Assembly (NCBI RefSeq): GCF_000012325.1
Contig: NC_003910.7
Span: forward strand, 1,550,001-1,614,000
Source: Colwellia psychrerythraea 34H
GTDB taxonomy: Bacteria; Pseudomonadota; Gammaproteobacteria; Enterobacterales; Alteromonadaceae
Length of the DNA: 64,000 nucleotides
Direction of reading: 5' to 3'
The stretch's first letter is position 1. Every line of letters starts with the position of its first letter. The position numbers were made by a program, and so were the translations under genes. Shown in pieces: positions 17,784 to 26,604 of this stretch. The notes under the pieces are model-generated. The model was not told the origin of the DNA. It worked only from the letters and a program-made list of their open reading frames with translations, and searched no databases.

Positions 17784-18522
17784 GTTGAGTATTGCGGGAC
17801 TCACCATTGCTATTCTAGCTGTTTATATAGGCTTTAGCTTAGATGGTGGTCATTTATCCGCTTTATTTGAACTTCCTGCATTCATCATTGTATTTGGAGG
17901 CACCTTAGGTGCGGTCATGTTGCAATCTTCCATGGTGCAATTTACCCATGCAATATCACTGCTTAAATGGGTTTTTTACCCTCCAAAATATGATATTGAG
18001 CAAGGGATTAGCGAAATAGTAATATGGGCAACAAAAGCAAGAGAGAAAGGCTATCTCGCACTAGAAGATACTGCGCTGGAAATTGAGGATAGCTATACTC
18101 AAAAAGGTTTAAATTTATTGGTTGATGGCATCGAACTTGAAAACTTTCGAGTTGCTTTAGAATTAGATTTAGATATTTATCGCGAACACAATTTACGTTC
18201 GGCTAATGTTTACGAAGCAATGGGGGGCTATAGCCCAACTATCGGCATCCTTGGTGCAGTGCTTGGTTTAATTCATGCAATGAGCAATTTAACTGAGCCA
18301 GCACTATTAGGGCAGGGAATTGCGACCGCTTTTATTGCCACAATATATGGTGTTGGTTTTGCAAATTTATTTTATTTGCCTATAGCGAATAAAATTCGAG
18401 CTATAGTTCACGAACAAACCATGTATCGTGAAATGATTTGTGAAGGATTAGTATCTATTGCTCATGGAGAAAATCCTCATGCAATAGAAAATAAATTATC
18501 AGCCTTCAGGTTAGAGCAATGA
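17776..18522 (+). CDS. motC: Flagellar stator subunit, MotA family (MotC-like)
   Basis: This is a MotA/PomA-family proton or sodium channel subunit of the flagellar stator. The 248-residue product starts with GTG 17776 inside the end of cheB, behind AAAGGA. It has membrane helices at about 4-22, 32-50, 148-168 and 180-200, with the family sequence [11 protein letters not shown] near residue 40 and the channel segment [20 protein letters not shown] followed by [18 protein letters not shown]. The next gene is its MotB-type partner in ATGA overlap. A MotC/MotD pair between cheB and the ParA-like gene is the arrangement known from Pseudomonas. Whether it uses protons or sodium cannot be told here. 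Confidence 0.92.
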   Translation: MDKLSIAGLTIAILAVYIGFSLDGGHLSALFELPAFIIVFGGTLGAVMLQSSMVQFTHAISLLKWVFYPPKYDIEQGISEIVIWATKAREKGYLALEDTALEIEDSYTQKGLNLLVDGIELENFRVALELDLDIYREHNLRSANVYEAMGGYSPTIGILGAVLGLIHAMSNLTEPALLGQGIATAFIATIYGVGFANLFYLPIANKIRAIVHEQTMYREMICEGLVSIAHGENPHAIENKLSAFRLEQ

Positions 18523-19508
18523 AGCGTGTGCGTAAAAGAAGAGCCGCGGTAGAACATGATAATATTCACCGTTGGTTGGTCTCTTATGCCGACTATATGA
18601 CCTTGATGTTTGCCCTTTTCGTGGTGTTATACGCAATGGCAATGGTAAACGAAAAGCCTTTTGAAAGTATCACAGAGTCCTTTGGTCGAGTGTTCCAAGC
18701 TTCGGAAGAAGAAACTAAAAATAGAGGTCATGGTGATGGCGTTTTAATGGTTAATACCAGTAAAACGAATATCAAATTATATGGCAATGGTATCTTAGAT
18801 ATTGCTGGGCCTGAGTTACTCGATAACGAAAAAAACTTGTCAAACATCTCTGATGCAAAGGTAGGCAGTAATTTAAGTTCTTTAGAGAAAGAACTTCATA
18901 CGGCTTTATATGAACTTGTTGAATCCGGTTTCGCACAATTACAAATTGATGGTGATTGGTTAGAAATTGAATTAAATAGTGGTTTACTCTTCCCCAGTGG
19001 TTCATCATCAGCCACTCTCTCCGCTGAAGCTATTTTGACAGTGATTTATGATGTGATTGGTCAAGCAAGTAATTTCATTCGGGTAAGAGGGTATACTGAT
19101 AATCAAGTCATTAATAATGAAATATATTCTTCAAATTGGGAGTTGTCTGTTTTTCGAGCTACCGCCATTTTGAGAGTTTTAGAAAAATTAGGACTAAATC
19201 CCGCTCGTATGGCTATTGAAGGATATGGACAATATTATCCTAGTGCAGATAATTTAACCTCTGAAGGCAGGGCAAAAAACAGGAAAGTAGTTGTTGCTAT
19301 TTCAAAGTATGGCTTAGAAAAGGCCAACTTACTGCAACCGCCAACAATCGCTTTACCAGATATTGAAAAGGTAAAGATAGCGCAAGATTCCAATGAAATA
19401 GATCTAGACGGATCAAATGATATCAAGGTTATTAGGTTAAAAAATGGTGGTATTCGTATCACAACTCGAAATGAAAATGATGTAGACATTGATAATAACC
19501 CTGAATAA
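18519..19508 (+). CDS. motD: Flagellar stator subunit, MotB family with OmpA-like domain (MotD-like)
   Basis: The partner of the preceding MotA-type subunit, this protein anchors the stator to peptidoglycan. The 329-residue product has a basic N-terminus, one membrane helix at about 22-42 with the ion-binding Asp at D25 in SYADYMTLMFALFVVLYAM, a periplasmic linker, and an OmpA/MotB domain from about 150 to 265 (LLFPSGSSSATLS, RVRGYTDNQ, RATAILRVLEKLGLNP, EGRAKNRKVVVAI). The C-terminal 60 residues are a less conserved tail. It starts by 4-bp overlap with motC, a sign of coupled translation. A main motAB or pomAB pair would be elsewhere on the chromosome. Confidence 0.92.
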   Translation: MKRVRKRRAAVEHDNIHRWLVSYADYMTLMFALFVVLYAMAMVNEKPFESITESFGRVFQASEEETKNRGHGDGVLMVNTSKTNIKLYGNGILDIAGPELLDNEKNLSNISDAKVGSNLSSLEKELHTALYELVESGFAQLQIDGDWLEIELNSGLLFPSGSSSATLSAEAILTVIYDVIGQASNFIRVRGYTDNQVINNEIYSSNWELSVFRATAILRVLEKLGLNPARMAIEGYGQYYPSADNLTSEGRAKNRKVVVAISKYGLEKANLLQPPTIALPDIEKVKIAQDSNEIDLDGSNDIKVIRLKNGGIRITTRNENDVDIDNNPE

Positions 19509-19598
19509 CCTTTCTCGTTGATTACAAAATATTGATAAAGAGCAAATGATCGCAAAAGTGATTCATAGAAGTTAATTTAAAATAAGTGAGTAGTGCTC

Positions 19599-20387
19599 TT
19601 GGTAGTTTGGACAGTTGCAAATCAAAAAGGTGGAGTTGGTAAAACTACTACAACGATAGCACTTGCTGGTATTTTAGCTGAGCAAGGACATCGAGTCTTA
19701 TTGATTGATACTGATCCCCATGCATCATTAAGTTATTATTTTGGTATTGAGTCAGAAGATTTAGACCTGAGTGTCTATGAGTTATTTACCCAGGTATCAT
19801 CAAGGGAGCAAATTCTACAGACCTTATGCCCAAGTCAATACCCTAATATCGACATTTTACCCGCTACTATGGGCTTAGCTACTTTAGATCGTTCATTAGG
19901 TAACAAGGGTGGTATGGGCTTGGTACTAAAAAAAGTAGTACAAAAAGTAGCAGATAGTTATGATTATGTATTGATGGATTGTCCACCTGTACTTGGTGTG
20001 CTTATGGTAAATGCCTTGGCCGCCGCCGACCGAATTATTATTCCGGTTCAAACTGAATTTTTAGCTCTAAAAGGTTTAGACCGCATGATTAGAACTATGG
20101 AAATTATGCAAGGAGAGCAAGATGCTCCCTTTAAATATACAATAGTGCCAACTATGTTTGATAAAAGAACAAAAGCCTCAATTGTGGCCTTTAAAAAGTT
20201 ACAGGAAGTTTATACTTATAAGATATGGCCTGGAGTGATTCCAGTGGATACTAATTTTAGGAATGCGAGCTCTGAGCAAAAAGTGCCATCAGATTATGCT
20301 GCCAACTCTAGAGGCACGTTAGCTTATAAAAGTTTATTAAATTATTTGGTCAAGCAGTGCATGCAGCACAAAGAGGTTGAACGCTAA
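19599..20387 (+). CDS. parC: ParA-like ATPase ParC, polar positioning of chemotaxis arrays
   Basis: ParC is the ParA/Soj-type ATPase that in Vibrio recruits chemotaxis arrays to the cell pole. The product of about 262 residues begins with WTVANQKGGVGKTTTT (deviant Walker A), has the IDTDPHASLSYYFG switch and a Walker B YDYVLMDCPPVLGV. I favour TTG 19599 as start because AAGTGAG ends eight bases ahead; GTG 19593 in the same frame would be only two bases from that site. The stop TAA is followed directly by the parP ATG. Family knowledge and the neighbours parP and cheW decide the name over a plasmid or chromosome ParA. Confidence 0.88.
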   Translation: MVVWTVANQKGGVGKTTTTIALAGILAEQGHRVLLIDTDPHASLSYYFGIESEDLDLSVYELFTQVSSREQILQTLCPSQYPNIDILPATMGLATLDRSLGNKGGMGLVLKKVVQKVADSYDYVLMDCPPVLGVLMVNALAAADRIIIPVQTEFLALKGLDRMIRTMEIMQGEQDAPFKYTIVPTMFDKRTKASIVAFKKLQEVYTYKIWPGVIPVDTNFRNASSEQKVPSDYAANSRGTLAYKSLLNYLVKQCMQHKEVER

Positions 20388-21137
20388 ATGAGTAAATCAT
20401 TAATGGCTAGTAAAAAGGTAATGAAAAATTATTTATCTGAACTACTAACTGAGCCTGAGGTTGTTGAAAGCTTATCGCAACCAAGTATTGCTGAACAAGC
20501 AATCAGTAGACCATTAGCGCATAAAGAAAATCAGTCTTTAGAAAACTTATTAAAAACAGTAAATGAACCGAAAGAAAATACGGTCAAAAAAGAAGTAAAT
20601 GTTAGTTCTGTTTCAAAGACTGATTTGTTACCGATTGAGACAGATAAAAACAGTGCAGAAAAGCATAGTTCACCACCGAAAAGTTATCGACAAGGTGACT
20701 TTCAAGCAATGTTTTTTAAAGTAGCAGGTTTAACCATTGCAGTTCCCTTAATCGAATTAGGTGGAATTCATAAAGTTGACAAAACAACTAGTTTAATGGG
20801 GAAACCTGACTGGTTTAAAGGAGTGATGCTGTATCGTGATGAAAAAATTAATGTTGTGGATACCGCATTATGGGTTATGCCAGAAAAATGTGATCAAGCA
20901 TTAAAAGACTCACTAAATTATCAATATATTATCATGCTTAATGATAGCTCTTGGGGACTGATGGCTGAACATTTAGTTGATACAGTCGTATTGTCTCAAG
21001 ATGAAGTTAAATGGCTAGATTCTAGCGATAAACGCCCATGGTTAGCGGGCTTAGTCAAAGAAAAAATGTGTGCCTTACTTGATGTAAGTGCTTTGATTGA
21101 ATTGCTTGATAAAGGCAGTGATATCTATCAAGAATAG
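20388..21137 (+). CDS. parP: ParP, CheW-domain partner of ParC and CheA
   Basis: ParP links the polar ATPase ParC to the chemotaxis arrays by binding CheA and receptors through a CheW-like domain. The 249-residue product has a variable, charged N-terminal region to about residue 105 (start MSKSLMASKKVMKNYLSELL, which probably holds the ParC-binding part). A CheW-like domain follows from about 108: FFKVAGLTIAVPLIELGGIH, then NVVDTALWVM and WGLMAEHLVDTVVLSQDEVKW. It abuts parC with no gap and precedes cheW by 60 bp. The same order is known from Vibrio and Shewanella. Confidence 0.85.
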   Translation: MSKSLMASKKVMKNYLSELLTEPEVVESLSQPSIAEQAISRPLAHKENQSLENLLKTVNEPKENTVKKEVNVSSVSKTDLLPIETDKNSAEKHSSPPKSYRQGDFQAMFFKVAGLTIAVPLIELGGIHKVDKTTSLMGKPDWFKGVMLYRDEKINVVDTALWVMPEKCDQALKDSLNYQYIIMLNDSSWGLMAEHLVDTVVLSQDEVKWLDSSDKRPWLAGLVKEKMCALLDVSALIELLDKGSDIYQE

Positions 21138-21197
21138 TAAATGGTCCCTATCTAATTTATAGTCGAATTAAAGTAAGATATTTGAGAGGCGAGTAAT

Positions 21198-21692
21198 ATG
21201 TCAAATGAAAGACGAAGTGCAAGTGATAAAGTAGAAGCTAATGATGAGGTATTACAGTGGGTTACCTTTAAGTTAGAAAATGAAACATACGGCATTAATG
21301 TAATGCAAGTACAAGAGGTCTTACGCTATAGTGAAATAGCTCCAGTTCCCGGTGCTCCTCTTTACGTACTTGGTATTATTAATCTACGCGGCAATGTGGT
21401 CACCGTTATAGATACCCGATCTCGGTTTGGTCTTGAACCATGTGATATTACTGATAATACCCGTGTTGTAGTGATAGAGTCAGAAAAACAAGTCATAGGT
21501 ATTCTAGTCGATAGTGTTGCTGAGGTTGTTTATTTAAAATCATCAGAAATTGATGTAGCACCAAATGTTGGCAATGAAGAAAGCGCTCAATTTATTCAAG
21601 GAGTGTCTAATCGTGATGGCGAGTTACTTATATTAGTCGACTTAGATAAATTACTTTCTGATGATGAGTGGGATGAGCTTAAACAGTTCTAA
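21198..21692 (+). CDS. cheW: Chemotaxis coupling protein CheW
   Basis: CheW couples receptors to CheA in the array. The 164-residue product is one CheW domain: WVTFKLENETYGINVMQVQEV, the receptor-contact region APVPGAPLYVLGIINLRGNVVTVID, then VIGILVDSVAEV and FIQGVSNRDGELLILVDLDKLL. AGAGGCGAG stands ahead of the ATG. It is the last chemotaxis gene; a clear hairpin terminator begins 40 bp after its stop. Length is typical of polar-flagellate CheW. Confidence 0.97.
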   Translation: MSNERRSASDKVEANDEVLQWVTFKLENETYGINVMQVQEVLRYSEIAPVPGAPLYVLGIINLRGNVVTVIDTRSRFGLEPCDITDNTRVVVIESEKQVIGILVDSVAEVVYLKSSEIDVAPNVGNEESAQFIQGVSNRDGELLILVDLDKLLSDDEWDELKQF

Positions 21693-21731
21693 TTATATCC
21701 TTACTTCATGTCTATGATTATTTGACAGAAG

Positions 21732-21760
21732 AAAGTCTGTATTTGCAGACTTTTTATTTT
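21732..21760 (+). terminator. Rho-independent terminator after cheW
   Basis: An 8-bp perfect stem AAAGTCTG / CAGACTTT with a TATTTG loop is followed by TTATTTT. It closes the flagellar-chemotaxis run and separates it from the DUF2802 gene. Confidence 0.85.
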
Positions 21761-21816
21761 GTAATTATGCAGATATGCAATATTTCGTTTAATTTTATTC
21801 AAGGCAAACGTTCTTA

Positions 21817-22287
21817 ATGTCATTATTAGCCGTACCAATTATTGCTGTGCTAGCCTTATTTCTCGTGTTGCTCACTAGTATATTTTTATTTGTTTATATA
21901 AATAAACTTAAGAGTAAAATTGAAATACTTAATGTACAAATGCAAAGTACTTGTTTACAGGTGGATGAATTACAAATAGTAAATAGTAAGTTGCAGCATG
22001 AATTTGATGAAATGGCAGGCAATAATGAAAAACGTATTGCTGAAAATGAACAAGTCTCAAAACAGTTAGAACATCGGATTAAAAGTTTACAGCACCAAGC
22101 TATCGAGCAACAACAGCTAATAACACAATGGCAAGAAAGCCAAGGACAGGATAAGTTTTATAATCGTGCTTTTAAATTAGCGGCAAAGGGAGCTGATATT
22201 GAAGAGATTATGAGTGAATGCGAACTACCACGAGCAGAAGTTGAAATGCTACTTTCAGTTTACATGCAACGTGCTCGCTCCAAGTAA
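21817..22287 (+). CDS. DUF2802 family membrane-anchored coiled-coil protein
   Basis: The 156-residue product has one N-terminal membrane helix (about residues 5-28), a long helical, probably coiled-coil region rich in Gln, Glu and Lys (about 30-110), and a C-terminal segment with FKLAAKGADIEEIMSECELPRAEVEMLLSVY, which resembles the DUF2802 domain and a helix-turn-helix-like fold. Genes of this family regularly follow cheW in Pseudomonas and Shewanella, so a link to motility is likely, but the function is not known. It has its own transcription signal or depends on readthrough, since a terminator lies between it and cheW. Confidence 0.8.
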   Translation: MSLLAVPIIAVLALFLVLLTSIFLFVYINKLKSKIEILNVQMQSTCLQVDELQIVNSKLQHEFDEMAGNNEKRIAENEQVSKQLEHRIKSLQHQAIEQQQLITQWQESQGQDKFYNRAFKLAAKGADIEEIMSECELPRAEVEMLLSVYMQRARSK

Positions 22288-22436
22288 ATAATTGTCCCCA
22301 CCAATACCTATTGTCATACCTAATGTAATAAATATTGTAAATCTGTACTCAAACGTTATTCACTCAACTGTGCATTATATGTTAAAGTGCCATCGTTTTT
22401 ATTACACCTCTATGTAACGGCAAGGACTTAAGCCCT

Positions 22437-23237
22437 GTGAGCTCAGCTATAACGCTATATTTTCGACTTCTTATATTAGTTTCGATTCTCATTCTTTCTG
22501 GATGTTCAACCACGTCAGAGCAGCAATCTCAAGATGAGGTAAATGAATCTGCTGATGTCAGCGATCCAAGAGATCCCTTTGAAATTATAAATAGGCCATT
22601 TTGGACGTTTACTTGGGATTACGTTGACAAATATATAGCTAAACCTGCTTCAGATGTATACACCACTTATACGCCACCATTTTTACGTACTGGTTTGTAC
22701 AATATGGCACTCAATTTAAATGAACCTGCGAGCATTATTAATAATGTGCTCCAATTAAAGTTCACTGACGCGGCGAAAAGTACCGGTAGGTTTGTGCTGA
22801 ACTCAACTATTGGTTTATTTGGCTTTTATGATCCAGCGAGTGATTTTGATTGGTCTGGTGAACAAGAAGAGTTTGGTGAGGTCCTCGGAAGTTATGGCAT
22901 TGGCGATGGACCATATTTAGTTGTTCCTGGTTTAGGCCCAAGCTCTGTTCGTGAGGAGGTAGGTGATTATGTGGATCGTCTTTATTGGCCGTTAGCTGTC
23001 ATTGATTTTTGGCCTAACATTGTTCGTCTAGGGATATTAGCATTAGAGAAAAGATCGGCAGTACGAGACCAAGAACAATTAATAGTCGAGTCTGAGGACC
23101 CTTATGAGTTTATTAAAAATGCATACTTTCAAAATATGAATTTTAAACTCTATGATGGTAATCCACCGATCATAATTAATGAAGCTGAAGAAGCTGAAAT
23201 AGACGCATTTCTCGATGAATTTGATGATATAGACTAA
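22437..23237 (+). CDS. mlaA: Outer-membrane lipoprotein MlaA (VacJ)
   Basis: MlaA takes misplaced phospholipids from the outer leaflet of the outer membrane and hands them to MlaC for return to the inner membrane. The 266-residue product starts at GTG 22437. A lipoprotein signal peptide runs to the lipobox LSGC (Cys near residue 23). The MlaA domain covers about 45-230, with DPRDPFEIINRPFWTF, NLNEPASIINNVLQ, FVLNSTIGLFGFYDPAS and the Gly/Pro-rich GPYLVVPGLGPSSVR. The end is very acidic. Other mla genes are not nearby. The 149-bp gap before it probably holds its promoter. Confidence 0.94.
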   Translation: MSSAITLYFRLLILVSILILSGCSTTSEQQSQDEVNESADVSDPRDPFEIINRPFWTFTWDYVDKYIAKPASDVYTTYTPPFLRTGLYNMALNLNEPASIINNVLQLKFTDAAKSTGRFVLNSTIGLFGFYDPASDFDWSGEQEEFGEVLGSYGIGDGPYLVVPGLGPSSVREEVGDYVDRLYWPLAVIDFWPNIVRLGILALEKRSAVRDQEQLIVESEDPYEFIKNAYFQNMNFKLYDGNPPIIINEAEEAEIDAFLDEFDDID

Positions 23238-23321
23238 TTTTAGAATAAACGAGTACCTATGCCGATAACTATTTGTTAGAATTGCGGCAATTTTTTATAC
23301 ACACCCTATTGGAATTATTAA

Positions 23322-23786
23322 ATGAATATTATTGAAGGTTCGTTTGAAGCAAAAGGCAAGAAATTTGCTATCGTTGTATCGCGTTTTAATCACTTTATAG
23401 TTGATAGTTTATTAGACGGCGCTGTTGATGCCCTTAAACGTCATGGTAATGTTAATGACGAAGATATTACTATCGTTCGAGTACCTGGTGCATATGAGTT
23501 ACCTCTAGCAGCTAAAAAAATTGCTAAAAAAGGCGAGGCGGATGCAATTATTGCCATCGGTGCTGTTATTCGTGGTGGCACTCCGCACTTTGATTTTGTT
23601 GCGGGTGAATCTAATAAAGGTTTAGCACAAGTTTGTTTAGAATCTGAGATTCCAGTTTCATTTGGTGTGATTACAACCGACTCTATTGAACAAGCCATTG
23701 AACGTGCAGGTACTAAAGCTGGCAATAAGGGTGCTGAAGCTGCTCTTGGTGCATTAGAAATGGTTAATGTATTAGCTCAAATTTAA
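23322..23786 (+). CDS. ribH: 6,7-dimethyl-8-ribityllumazine synthase RibH
   Basis: RibH joins 5-amino-6-ribitylamino-uracil and dihydroxybutanone phosphate to give lumazine, the next-to-last step of riboflavin synthesis. The 154-residue product shows [17 protein letters not shown], the substrate site [31 protein letters not shown] with the catalytic His, and [20 protein letters not shown]. It heads ribH-nusB-thiL-pgpA, a common order, but the usual preceding ribD, ribE and ribBA are not here: mlaA stands upstream. No FMN riboswitch was seen in the 84-bp gap. Confidence 0.97.
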   Translation: MNIIEGSFEAKGKKFAIVVSRFNHFIVDSLLDGAVDALKRHGNVNDEDITIVRVPGAYELPLAAKKIAKKGEADAIIAIGAVIRGGTPHFDFVAGESNKGLAQVCLESEIPVSFGVITTDSIEQAIERAGTKAGNKGAEAALGALEMVNVLAQI

Positions 23787-23817
23787 TTTCTGAACTTAAG
23801 AAAAGTGGAAACATATT

Positions 23818-24234
23818 GTGAAACCTTCTCCTAGAAGAAAAGCCCGTGAACTAGCTGTACAAGCTGTATATTCATGGCAAGTTAGTAAAAATCCTGTAAA
23901 TGATATTGAAGTTAACTTTATCGCAGACAACAGTAAACGTCGTTTTGATATTGAATATTTTCAATTATTATTGCGTGGCGTAACCACCAATATTGGTTCA
24001 ATAGATGAGGCTATCATTCCTTATGTAGACCGTCCCCTTGATGATATTGACCAAGTGGAAAAGGCTATCTTACGCGTGGCAGTATTTGAATTAAAAGACT
24101 GTACCGATGTACCTTATCGCGTAGTGATTAATGAAGCTATAGAGTTAGCTAAATCATTTGCAGCGGATGATAGTCATAAGTTTGTTAACGGTGTTTTAGA
24201 TAAAACCGTTAAATTAATTCGCCCTCAAGAATAA
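23818..24234 (+). CDS. nusB: Transcription antitermination factor NusB
   Basis: NusB binds boxA RNA together with NusE (S10) and supports antitermination in rRNA operons. The 138-residue product starts at GTG 23818, with GTGGAAA ahead of it. It is all-helical in type, with PRRKARELAVQAVYSWQ at the N-terminus, DIDQVEKAILRVAVFELK in the middle and the conserved VVINEAIELAKSFAADDSHKFVNGVLDK near the end. It is 31 bp from ribH and 38 bp from thiL, so one transcript is likely. Confidence 0.97.
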   Translation: MKPSPRRKARELAVQAVYSWQVSKNPVNDIEVNFIADNSKRRFDIEYFQLLLRGVTTNIGSIDEAIIPYVDRPLDDIDQVEKAILRVAVFELKDCTDVPYRVVINEAIELAKSFAADDSHKFVNGVLDKTVKLIRPQE

Positions 24235-24272
24235 GTTACTAGTATTACACTATTAGTAACTAAAGGCTTAGC

Positions 24273-25235
24273 ATGAAAGAGTTCGAGTTAATAAAGCATT
24301 TCTTCACTAAACAAGCAGTTAAACGGAAAGATGTTGTGCTTGGTATTGGGGACGATTGTGCTGTTTTATCACCTATTGAGAATCAAAATATAGTGGTAAC
24401 AACAGATACATTAGTTGCTGGAGTACACTTTCCATTTGATACTAGCCCACGAGCTATAGGTCATAAAGCCGTTGCAGTTAATTTATCTGATATTGCTGCG
24501 ATGGGAGCTAAGCCAAGTTGGTTATCTTTAGCAATAACGTTACCTAACATAGATGAAGCTTGGTTAATTGAGTTTTGTGAAGGTGTCTTTGAATTATGTG
24601 AGTTTTATAACGTAGAGCTCATTGGTGGGGATACCACACAAGGTCCGTTAAGTATAACTATTACTGCCCAAGGTCTTACCCCTGAAGGTAGTTATTTATC
24701 TCGTTCTGGTGCTAAATCGGGTGATTGGCTTTATGTCACTGGTGAACTCGGTGACGCCGCGTTAGCTTTACAGCAAATAACCGGTAAAGTAGATATTGAA
24801 CCACAGTTTATCGATATTATAAAAAATAAGCTCGATTATCCCAAACCGCGTGTATTAGCGGGGCAAACACTTCGAGAATATGCTTCTTCGGCCATTGATC
24901 TTTCTGATGGACTAATTGCCGATTTGGGTCACATATGTCAAGCCTCTAATGTTGGCGCGAATATTGTTCTTGATGCTTTACCCCTGTCTAATATTATGCG
25001 AGATAGTTTACTTACGGATGATGCCATTACCTTGGCTTTATCAGGCGGTGATGATTATGAACTATTATTTACAGTGAACGAAGATAACAAAGTGGGTATG
25101 GAAACGGCAATGTCTCATGCTGGTACACCTGTGACATGCATTGGTCAATTAAACGCATCGCAGACTATTTCGACCACATTGAATAATAAGCCAGTTCCGA
25201 TTAATACTGCAGGTTTTGAGCATTTTTCCGAATAG
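24273..25235 (+). CDS. thiL: Thiamine-monophosphate kinase ThiL
   Basis: ThiL phosphorylates thiamine monophosphate to the active cofactor thiamine diphosphate. The 320-residue product belongs to the PurM/AIR synthase fold: FELIKHFF at the start, the Asp-rich metal site LGIGDDCAVL, TTDTLVAGVHF, AVNLSDIAAMGAKP, ELIGGDTTQG and the C-terminal AIDLSDGLIADLGHI and LSGGDDYELLFT. It follows nusB and precedes pgpA by 44 bp. The length is as usual. Confidence 0.96.
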   Translation: MKEFELIKHFFTKQAVKRKDVVLGIGDDCAVLSPIENQNIVVTTDTLVAGVHFPFDTSPRAIGHKAVAVNLSDIAAMGAKPSWLSLAITLPNIDEAWLIEFCEGVFELCEFYNVELIGGDTTQGPLSITITAQGLTPEGSYLSRSGAKSGDWLYVTGELGDAALALQQITGKVDIEPQFIDIIKNKLDYPKPRVLAGQTLREYASSAIDLSDGLIADLGHICQASNVGANIVLDALPLSNIMRDSLLTDDAITLALSGGDDYELLFTVNEDNKVGMETAMSHAGTPVTCIGQLNASQTISTTLNNKPVPINTAGFEHFSE

Positions 25236-25279
25236 CTTCTTTGTAATATATTAATCATTAATCATTAAGCAATTATTAT

Positions 25280-25753
25280 ATGTCGGGTAAAAATACAAAA
25301 GTTAACTTTAACCTCGCTAATCCAGTTCAATTTTTAGCATTAGGTTTTGGTAGTGGCCTAGCACCAAAAGCACCCGGTACTTTTGGTACACTTGCGGCGG
25401 TGCCATTATTTTTATTAATGAGCGGCTTATCACCATTACTCTATGGTTCACTTGTATTCATTGTTTGTATCGCAGGTATTTATATTTGTGGTAAAGCGGC
25501 AAGCGATGTTGGCGTTCATGACCATGGTGCAATTGTCTGGGATGAATTTGCTGGTTTTTTTATAACTATGTTTATGATACCGGTAAGTTGGCAGAGTGTT
25601 CTAGTCGGCTTTATCTTATTTCGAATTTTTGATATAGCTAAACCCTGGCCGATATCTGTTGCAGATAAAAAACTAACTGGCGGCTTTGGTATTATGTTTG
25701 ACGACGTGTTGGCTGGATTATTTGCACTAGGCATTATGCATATTATTTTCTAA
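25280..25753 (+). CDS. pgpA: Phosphatidylglycerophosphatase A
   Basis: PgpA removes the phosphate from phosphatidylglycerophosphate to give phosphatidylglycerol in the inner membrane. The 157-residue product has the conserved FGSGLAPKAPGTFGTLAA near residue 25, DHGAIVWDEFAGFF with the acidic active-site residues near 80, and RIFDIAKPWPISVADKK followed by GIMFDDVLAGLFA. It has about four membrane segments. It is the last gene of ribH-nusB-thiL-pgpA and a terminator-like hairpin follows 47 bp later. Confidence 0.95.
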   Translation: MSGKNTKVNFNLANPVQFLALGFGSGLAPKAPGTFGTLAAVPLFLLMSGLSPLLYGSLVFIVCIAGIYICGKAASDVGVHDHGAIVWDEFAGFFITMFMIPVSWQSVLVGFILFRIFDIAKPWPISVADKKLTGGFGIMFDDVLAGLFALGIMHIIF

Positions 25754-25800
25754 CGAGTTAACTATTCCTTGGTAATCGTTCTGTTCTTATATGAAAAATC

Positions 25801-25848
25801 AAAAGGTTAGGCTTGTTGATATTTAAAACAAGCACTATCCTTTGTTTT
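25801..25848 (+). terminator. Terminator-like hairpin after pgpA
   Basis: GGCTTGTT and AACAAGC pair across a short AT loop, and the stem continues outward with one bulge and one mismatch to AAAGG / CCTTT, followed by TTTGTTTT. It is the likely end of the ribH operon. Confidence 0.55.
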
Positions 25849-26162
25849 CATTTAAATCAATTTACATTACATAAATTTCAACCTGAAAAATATCTAGCCC
25901 CCCGATCTAACAATTAGTTGTCATTTTCTTCATTTCTTTATTTTAGATCAATAGTATTTTAGCTGCTTTTGCGCTATTTTTAATGCTAGGTGATTTGTGA
26001 TGCTCCGAAATCGGTTGGTGTTAGTATTTTATAAATATTTTACATACCGACTTGTTTTAGCAAAACTTGCCCTCAGGTCTATTATTAAGTGACACATTGT
26101 TATTTTGATAAAATGTCATTTAGGTAAATTAGTCTTTAAGTAATAGTAAAAAAGGAATACCT
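25849..26162 (+). other. Intergenic region upstream of the hibernation factor gene
   Basis: About 310 bp of AT-rich sequence without an open frame worth reporting. It must hold the promoter of the next gene. TAAAAT at 26109-26114 could be a -10 box, but I cannot assign a convincing -35 box. Confidence 0.3.
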
Positions 26163-26519
26163 ATGAAAATAAATCTTTCTGGTCATCACGTAGAAGTTAA
26201 CGATTCAATCAAAGAGCATATCGAAGAAAAATTCTCTAAAATAGCAAACCACTTTCCAACACTAATTGCCTTAGACGTAATTATTTCTAAAGAACACCAT
26301 AAACATCAAGTTGAGTTAACTACAACTTATGAGGGTGGCCGTATTTCCGCCACTGGTACTGATGAAGTTATGTATCCCGCTATTGCTAGTGCAGCAAAAA
26401 AACTAGATGCGGCGCTTAAACATAGAAAGGGTCAACTAAAAGCCAACTTACATACCAAACCAGATCCTACTACACCTGAAATTGCTCATGAAAAAGTTCA
26501 AGAAATGAACTTAGCTTAA
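26163..26519 (+). CDS. hpf: Ribosome hibernation promoting factor, HPF/RaiA family
   Basis: HPF-family proteins bind the decoding centre of idle 30S subunits and favour inactive 70S or 100S particles in stationary phase or cold. The 118-residue product is one such domain: MKINLSGHHVEVNDSIKEHIEEK, the middle HKHQVELTTTYEGGRISATGTDEVMYPAI, and the basic helix AAKKLDAALKHRKGQL. A short Pro/Thr tail follows. It is longer than classic HPF (about 95) and close to RaiA/YfiA in size, so either name is possible. AAAAAGGA lies ahead of the ATG. It stands alone, not in an rpoN operon, and has its own terminator. Confidence 0.9.
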   Translation: MKINLSGHHVEVNDSIKEHIEEKFSKIANHFPTLIALDVIISKEHHKHQVELTTTYEGGRISATGTDEVMYPAIASAAKKLDAALKHRKGQLKANLHTKPDPTTPEIAHEKVQEMNLA

Positions 26520-26540
26520 AGCTAAAAAAGTGTACATCAT

Positions 26541-26578
26541 AAAAAAGCTGCTGAACTTTGTTCGCAGCTTTTTTTTTG
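26541..26578 (+). terminator. Rho-independent terminator after hpf
   Basis: An 11-bp stem AAAAAAGCTGC / GCAGCTTTTTT around a 12-base loop runs into a T tract of at least eight bases. It is 21 bp after the hpf stop. Confidence 0.92.
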
Positions 26579-26604
26579 TCAATAATTTATACTATTCTCT
26601 AGTT

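Noticed and set aside
23251..23277. GCCGATAA, like the -10 box of sigma-28, upstream of ribH
   Set aside because: The -35 box TAAAGTTT is not present at the right distance and ribH has no link to motility.
23238..23321. FMN riboswitch ahead of ribH
   Set aside because: The gap is only 84 bp and shows none of the conserved riboswitch core.
26097..26114. TTGTTA and TAAAAT as promoter of hpf
   Set aside because: Spacing is far too short for a sigma-70 promoter; the real promoter could not be fixed.
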